Assembly (NCBI GenBank): GCA_036971715.1
Contig: JAVHJL010000013.1
Location: forward strand, 930,001 to 994,000
Source: Arthrobotrys musiformis
Taxonomy: Eukaryota; Ascomycota; Orbiliomycetes; Orbiliales; Orbiliaceae
Direction: 5' to 3'
DNA: 64,000 nt
A program made the translations under genes and the position numbers. Below are positions 58,201 through 64,000 of the stretch, one piece after another. The notes beneath the pieces were generated by a model. The model did no database searches. It was not told where the DNA came from and was given only the letters and a program-made list of their open reading frames with translations. Every line of letters starts with the position of its first letter. Within the stretch, counting starts at the first letter, position 1.

Positions 58201-58451
58201 ATGCGATTGAAGCTGCGGTAATTTTTGGAAGAATTGATGTTGTGGCGTTATTTCTAGCCGTTGAGCCGGGGTGCTATGATTTGATGCTTGGGTCAGCTCG
58301 CAGGTGGGGGGCGCATAACCCCAAGGCTAGATACCGCTTCGACAATATAAATGGGGTGCCCGAGTATATCATACGTTTCATTGAGAATTGGAAGCAACAA
58401 TCAGAACGGGGGTCTGGTGGTGTCCAGGATAGAATTTCAGAATGCGATTAA
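55275..58451 (+). CDS. Clr5-domain/ankyrin-like protein interrupted by an in-frame stop
   Basis: Exons 55275-55432, 55528-55742 and 55825 onward. The first two exons encode a Clr5-type DNA-binding-like domain (EIEFRYTVSLWKVKKIQEEI, QYRDRLHKWGCRQRL), which in other fungi often heads ankyrin proteins. The third exon is a long helical region with degenerate ankyrin-like units, clearest late: EILRILLEAGADPEI, LLHWLLEQGADF, RCLVERGFDINRSE and SSHLLQQGADI. A TAA at 57003-57005 ends the frame after 517 residues, yet the same frame stays open for a further 481 codons to 58451. Removing the stop by splicing would need either a poor GTTGAT donor at 56954 with the AG at 57040 (87 bases) or a 39-base intron. 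Likely a recent nonsense allele, or two pieces of a decaying gene. Confidence 0.7.
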
Positions 58452-59046
58452 TTAGCTACATCACAATGGGCTGGAACTTAACTCCATATGATATGTATAT
58501 GCGGTTTGCGAGATTGTTCTACACAAAATCCACTTAGTTTCCATGCTAGCGCTTTTTAGAATATGCTCGACGAATGAGCATCATTCTTTTCAGTTCTCCT
58601 TGAATGTTTTCGATTATAATATTATCATAAAGCTTATTCCAGTTGTTTTGGAAATTGCCGTAATCCAATTGCTCAAGAGCTAGATCTTTAAAGTATCTGG
58701 AGATCCGGATATCAATGCTACACTCTTGATTAGTTCAACCATGCGATTTGAAGCTGCATATACCCACATATAACCGAGCTCTGTCTCGTAAATCTATAGA
58801 GCTTTAAGGGTTGGTAAACCAAATACTGAGATATTAATATAGCTGCTGTGTGTATACGGCTTGTCTCGTCGCCAGACTCCTCAACTTGGTATATAGCTAG
58901 CATAATCAATCACCAGTGTAATTTATAACCAAACTCGCGCAAATTCTCATTTAAATCGACCGAGATCTAGAATTCCAACATGTAATTAATACTCGATTCA
59001 AGGCTAACGCAATAATTCAATATAACAAAACTTCAAAGTAAACAAT
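58452..59046. other. Convergent intergenic region
   Basis: AT-rich 3' flanks of the Clr5/ankyrin gene (+) and trypsin-like gene (-). No frame of note. Confidence 0.5.
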
Positions 59047-60792
59047 CTATAGAGCAACAGCCGGATCAAGATGCGCCTTCTCAAAAAACTTCGATCGATG
59101 CAAAGCCTCCATGATCTGATGAACCGGCGTAACATAGGTAATATTCGTCCCCCGTCTCTTATCACCCAAAGAGCCACGATACCCCGCCGCAGCAATTACA
59201 ATACCACAAATCCTCAGCTGAAGATCCACCACGCAAGCTCCCGAATCCCCCTCCACACCAAAAGAAGTCTGATCCCCGCCCCTTGAATCCATTTTTCGGC
59301 CGATGATACCCCATTCTCGAGATATGATCACAATATTGCGATGAACTCTTCGTGTGTAGCAGGGTGTTCCTATGCACTCTCCAAAGGTTACGTGTGAGGT
59401 TGTGCCATGTTTGAAAACCATCCTAGGCTCTTCGTCGGTACCGTCTGTCGAGGGGTGGTTGAATACTTCCGTTTCTGCCATTTGACCGTCGAGTTTAACG
59501 TGTCCCACCCATGAGATCTTCGGATCCAATGTTGACGCCAGCGGTTCTTTCGATAGTATTTCCAGCATCCGATTGTTCCTGTGGGAATACCCAATATCCA
59601 TCACATTTCCCAAAAAGTTTTTCTTATCGAGCTTTCCGGGGTTGATTTTGATAATTGCAAGATCCAGAGTTGTATCACTGCTACCAGCAGTCATCGAGGG
59701 TGTAATCGGTGGAGCCCAGACCAGTTCTCCGAACACCCTATTGTCCAAAGGTCCCAAACCCGAACATATCTTTTCGTATAGCTCCTGCGCCGAAGCCAGC
59801 TTGTGACACTCCTTGGACAGAAGTTTTTCCAACATGCGGAAATCTTTTTCCGTTTCTATCTCCGCACCGATTTGACGGATACTTTCTTGTAAACCCTTGA
59901 TCGTGGTGTTCATCCTCCACAGCTTCTCTCCGAGAAGATTATTCCCCATAAGCACCACCTCTTCATTCCCCTGGACCTTACCACCAACCCCGACGTATTC
60001 CCCCTGGCTCTCCTCAAAAGCCTCATCACCTAAAACCACATGCCGCGCGGTGACGAGGTACACATCATCATCCCCCTCCCTCCCAGACCCAACATAAAAC
60101 CCCGCAGTCCCAACCCTCTCCGGCATCCTCGCCGCAGCAACCGGAAAACTCAACGTAGCACAAAAAGCATCCCTAAACTCCCCAATCCACCCACAACCCT
60201 TCTTCCCCTCCCCGCTCAAATCCAAAAACCTCATCCCCCCATCCTCACACCCAATCTTAACCACAACAGACTCCCGAATCTCCACATAACAATCCTCAAT
60301 ACCATTCCTCTCCACAGCCCTCTGACACTTCGCCGCCACCAGTCCACCCTTATCGAACTCCAAAGTCCCCGGCTGGACTCCAATCCAGATTATCGCTGGA
60401 CCTAGAAATTGCTCCCTCGTCCTCATTTCCATCCCGATTTGATCCCGTATGTCAAGCATCGACATGTGAACGGGATCCATACTAGTCCAATCCACATCCA
60501 TCTCCTTCAGAATCTCCATAATCTCCATCGCAAAACCGGTATCCCACATCCTCGCAAGAGGATGACTCCCACGAAGCGGATGGAGAGTCTTCCTAAACGG
60601 ATGGGCATTGTGATCTCCATTACTAGCCGGAATGAGCTGAGGTCGGGGGTAGGACGTTGCAATAACCGGAGGACGCGAGGCGAGTCCCGTGTAGTAATAA
60701 TTTGAGAAGTCTCTGTCCGGGACGACGAAGTAATCTTTTGGATCGTCCGTAGAACCCATCATAGCGTTTTCTGAAGGCAGTAGTTCTGACAT
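59047..60792 (-). CDS. Trypsin-like serine protease with a novel N-terminal domain
   Basis: Intronless frame of 581 residues without signal peptide, so probably intracellular. Residues 45-178 form a domain also found alone at 53619-54113. Residues about 225-565 have the chymotrypsin-fold landmarks: VYLVTARHVV with His251, TLDLAIIKI with Asp377 and GVEGDSGACVV with Ser517, so the triad is intact. A helical insert of about 60 residues (290-350) separates His from Asp, where secreted trypsins have none. CGIVIAAAGYRG follows the Ser strand, as expected. Intracellular trypsin-like domains occur as effector parts of fungal NLR-like and other conflict proteins; that use here is inferred. An uncharacterised processing enzyme is the alternative. 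The ATG at 60792 is the first in frame. Confidence 0.82.
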   Translation of the reverse strand: MSELLPSENAMMGSTDDPKDYFVVPDRDFSNYYYTGLASRPPVIATSYPRPQLIPASNGDHNAHPFRKTLHPLRGSHPLARMWDTGFAMEIMEILKEMDVDWTSMDPVHMSMLDIRDQIGMEMRTREQFLGPAIIWIGVQPGTLEFDKGGLVAAKCQRAVERNGIEDCYVEIRESVVVKIGCEDGGMRFLDLSGEGKKGCGWIGEFRDAFCATLSFPVAAARMPERVGTAGFYVGSGREGDDDVYLVTARHVVLGDEAFEESQGEYVGVGGKVQGNEEVVLMGNNLLGEKLWRMNTTIKGLQESIRQIGAEIETEKDFRMLEKLLSKECHKLASAQELYEKICSGLGPLDNRVFGELVWAPPITPSMTAGSSDTTLDLAIIKINPGKLDKKNFLGNVMDIGYSHRNNRMLEILSKEPLASTLDPKISWVGHVKLDGQMAETEVFNHPSTDGTDEEPRMVFKHGTTSHVTFGECIGTPCYTRRVHRNIVIISREWGIIGRKMDSRGGDQTSFGVEGDSGACVVDLQLRICGIVIAAAGYRGSLGDKRRGTNITYVTPVHQIMEALHRSKFFEKAHLDPAVAL

Positions 60793-61545
60793 CTTGGCTA
60801 GTATTAACGATGATAATTGAAGCTGGCGGGGAATGAACAGCTAGAGTAAACGGATTGCTTAGATGGTGTATTGGTGGTTGAGTAGTTTCGATCTCATATC
60901 TCATGTATATATGCATAAATACCACCGGATCGTTGAACGCAAATCAGCTTAACCACTCAAGCATATCATTTCCAAATTAGGCAAAACTGGGTCAAAATAA
61001 ACGATATTATTGGCTAAAACGGTCACCATTTTCCAACATGGCAACACATCGGCGCCAGTTGTTGAGACTTTAACACGCGCACGTCAAGGCTGAATCTCTT
61101 TGAACGGTCACGATCTATGCTGTATGGCACGAGGGAAAGCTATGCAAGAAGTCCCTCGCACTCCCTATTTATACTATATGTACTAGCGCTCGTTCAAAGG
61201 GGATAATTGATTCAAGTATATACCAAGTGAATTTTCATATAATAACTAATAGCTCAATAACGAAAAGAAGAAAAATGAGAACTGGAGGAAAGGAAAGGCC
61301 ATATCCGTATACTATATAAGCACCATGTTCGTGCGAGCGACATGTGCTCTAGGCTCGAATGGGTAATTTATGTTCGCAGAGACTTATTTTGCGCCAATAA
61401 TCTGCAAATTTACAGCATATTTTATATTATTGTTTTATATTTTAAACAAATTTAGATTAAGATAAATCAAATTAAATTAATAATACTTAAGCAAGTATGT
61501 AATGTAATGTGACTTTGAACTCTATATTATGCACATAATATTTGC
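60793..61545. other. Intergenic region
   Basis: Upstream of the trypsin-like gene and 3' of the subtilase gene, both on the minus strand. Strongly AT-rich from 61380 to 61510. No gene seen. Confidence 0.5.
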
Positions 61546-64000
61546 CTATGATGTCGACCAAGGGCCGACATGGTCGAACAGCTGTGTGCATTTCACGTCC
61601 AAAAACTCCTTCATCTTGTCAATGTCCAGAAGACTACGAGGACAGTCTTTCATAAAGGACGAATCAAGCCGAACCCAATACGCCTGGCTGCCACCTTCGT
61701 TGTACCCACACTTTTTAAACAAGAACGTTATCTTTTGACTCGCTCCTGGACCTCTTGAAGATCTCTGGTCGCCCATACCCCCGGATTGGATTTCTGAATA
61801 CGCGGACTGTACTTTTGCGAAATGGATCATCAGTGCCGCGAACCCAGCGGCTAATGCGGTGGACACAGACGTGCCGCTGATTGGCTCCTCACTATCTCCG
61901 AGGCGGACGTCCTCTCCTGGGAACAGATAGCAGTTTTTATCGTTGATCCGCGACTCCGGCGAGCTGAGTCCATATTTACCGGCAGATCCGACTATGATTA
62001 CGTTTTCAAGACAGGCCGGGTACCGTTTCCGGCTTTCGCTCGGGTCGTATATGTCAGGCAATGCGACCATGACAATAATATTCTTTTTTATTGCACTCGC
62101 CACCTGGTCACTGAATTCGCTTTCGGCCTCCGGGTCCACTGAGCTTGGGCTGAAAGACCAACTCATCGAAATTATATCGACTTGTTCAGCGATTGCCTCT
62201 TTAATTGCCTAAAATCATCCCGTCAAATGAGTATATATTGTGGGGAAAAAAGAAATTGGCTCTATTCTTTGTTGGGTCTAATATTCAACGGGAGCTAAGG
62301 GGTTCCAAAGATTGCAGCTAATTACCTCGGTCGCGGACCGAACGAATGACTTATTTCGTTCCCTTCTATTGTCTTCTAGGCGTTTAATAAAAAATTTCGC
62401 CATTGGGCATACGGCCTGAACACAAGCTGCCATTTCGGTTCCGTGGTTTCTCTTGATGTCGTTCCTTATCCAAGGCTGTCCATCTTTCTTGTAAGTTTTA
62501 CCTTTTATACAATTTCTATCCGTCTCCCGTAGTTCGTTGTGAAATCCGTAGGTTATTCCGTCGTCTAAGATTGCAACCTTAACTTCAGGCTGCGTTATCG
62601 TGTCTTCTTGGGCAAGTTGTCCAAGGGAGTCCCTAATGAACTTTTGAGAATTCGACAGATGACTTATCCAAGGACTATAAATTACGGCGCTATTGAAGTA
62701 TGGCGCAGTATCAGTATAACTATTACTGTTAGTCAATAGAAATCCAACAGCTGGTGAAAAATACCTGCTCCTCATGTAGGAAGTACTTGTAGTGGCTCGG
62801 AAGTGAGCTCCTCTCGTGGGATAATTGAAATGAATTTTGTCAATAGCCAGGCTGGGTAGAAATTCATGTATCTTGTCTTTCAAGGTTTGTTCGTAGTTGG
62901 TGCAGTCTGCAAGATCATGATCGCTCTATCCGGTGGATTCATTAGCACATTGTCCCGTGATCGAATTCTTGCGACCCCGCAAAGCTTAATTTTGGACCCA
63001 TTGGGTAATTTGACACTACTATCAAGGGGTATTACCAGCGTATCCACTGATATGTGTAAGGTAGAAAGCTGTCGGACAGATAGCCGGAAGTTAGCGTATG
63101 ATTCATCTATCGCTATCGCACCAGCAAAGTCTAGCAACAATATACTCACTTTCTTCAACTGGCACAAACCGTCCGGGGATGCCCAGCCTCTCAATACCGC
63201 TGTATTGCCGCTCGAATAGAGATGCACAATCTTTGCATTCGGTGCTGCTTCCAAAATAGTTTCACTGCAAACATCGTACTTCCGCCAATTGAATTCTTCA
63301 ACGTCGAAAGGTTTTAGGCATGACCGGATTGCAAAGTTGCTGTGAGGGGCCGTTTGAAAGCTCAGGGACTCTCCGATTTCGTCGACCTGCACCCTGAATA
63401 TTTTCGTTACACCCTCTTTCTTTAGCCACTCAAATATCTTGATATACTGATCCCCATTAGACGAATTCTTCATAGCCCGACTAGATTTATGTAATTCTCG
63501 GTCACTGTCCTTTTCACGGGCCGGAGCTCCAGGTAGCTTGACAAACTCAAGAATGCTTTCGAACTCTCCATCCTGCTGCTTTAATACCTCCAAATAATCA
63601 ACATCTATTGCTCTAGACGTCTTTTCTTCCAAGTTTAGACAAATTTGCTTCTCTAATACAAACAAAAATTTAATTTGGTTAGTCTCTTGTACCCGATAGC
63701 TAATGAGGATCTTTAGATTTTAAATTTTATGGACACCAGAGCTCACCTTCTACTCCACCGTAGAGGTACGCCATTTTCTCAAGGCGTGTCTTTTCGGTTT
63801 CGCCCTTTAAATTCTGTGTTGCGGCGCCGCGTCTAGCGCCTGTATCGAGACTAGTTTCGCCCCCGATGCAGATTGTTTTTATGAGATTTTTAGTTTTAGC
63901 TATGTAATATTGTGTGCCTTGGCGTCCAATATCTCCTTTCGTCGGATGGTGACCTTGAATAGTCTTAGTGGCTCCATTTATAATTGTGGGCCCGGAGCCA
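61546..64000 (-). CDS. Subtilase (S8) domain protein (partial, 3' part)
   Basis: Exons on the minus strand: window edge (64000)-63747, 63652-63020, 62906-62326 and 62208-61546; the 5' end is beyond the window. The subtilisin fold occupies the last 300 residues. The catalytic Asp is in VKVAILDDGI, His in RNHGTEMAACVQAVCPMAKF and Ser in ISGTSVSTALAAGFAALM, so the protein looks catalytically competent. The long upstream part (LVIPLD, HLYSSGNTAVLRGW, RQLSTLHISVDTL) has no recognised fold; no signal peptide is visible in this part. The 63019 donor (GTAGTG) is chosen because it alone gives the right phase to the 62906 acceptor. S8 domains are a known module of fungal NLR-like proteins; secretion or vacuolar use cannot be excluded without the start. 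Confidence 0.8.

Overview
The window is nuclear DNA of a filamentous ascomycete (Pezizomycotina). Genes are split by many short GT-AG introns, mostly about 45-115 bases, several with CTAAC-like branch points. The gene set fits: an AA9 polysaccharide monooxygenase, an Hst3/Hst4-type sirtuin, Trs65, Nup120, a Clr5-domain protein and fungal ankyrin proteins. Lineage below subphylum cannot be fixed from the sequence. A moderately AT-leaning early-diverging class such as Orbiliomycetes is a guess only.

Layout. 1-9 kb: a partial secreted AA9 enzyme (-), the GPN-loop GTPase GPN3 (+), an Hst3/Hst4-type sirtuin (+) and a nitronate monooxygenase (-). 9-17.5 kb is accessory: a large ankyrin protein that lacks the NACHT domain its N-terminal part appears to derive from, a small secreted beta/gamma-crystallin-like protein recovered here by splicing three exons, and a 988-residue secreted protein of unknown function. 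18-33 kb is a housekeeping block: RLI1/ABCE1, PRP40, TRS65, an Mpv17/PMP22-family membrane protein and S-adenosylmethionine synthetase. 33-39.3 kb has no convincing gene; its centre is rich in TpA and CTAG. 39-53 kb: an unknown Ser-rich protein, NUP120, an unknown membrane protein, PUF6 and RAD51, the last with two MCB-core motifs upstream.

53.6-64 kb looks like a fast-evolving island: a stand-alone domain with no visible ATG, a Clr5/ankyrin-like gene interrupted by one in-frame TAA, a trypsin-like protein whose N-terminal domain is homologous to the stand-alone domain, and the 3' part of a gene ending in a subtilase domain with its Asp/His/Ser triad intact. Protease and ankyrin modules are recurrent parts of fungal NLR-like and self/non-self recognition proteins, so this cluster is the best candidate for an undescribed system. 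That role is inference.

Exon coordinates were worked out by hand from splice motifs, reading-frame continuity and family conservation. For complete genes the summed exon lengths are multiples of three. Genes on both strands are interleaved and there are no operons.
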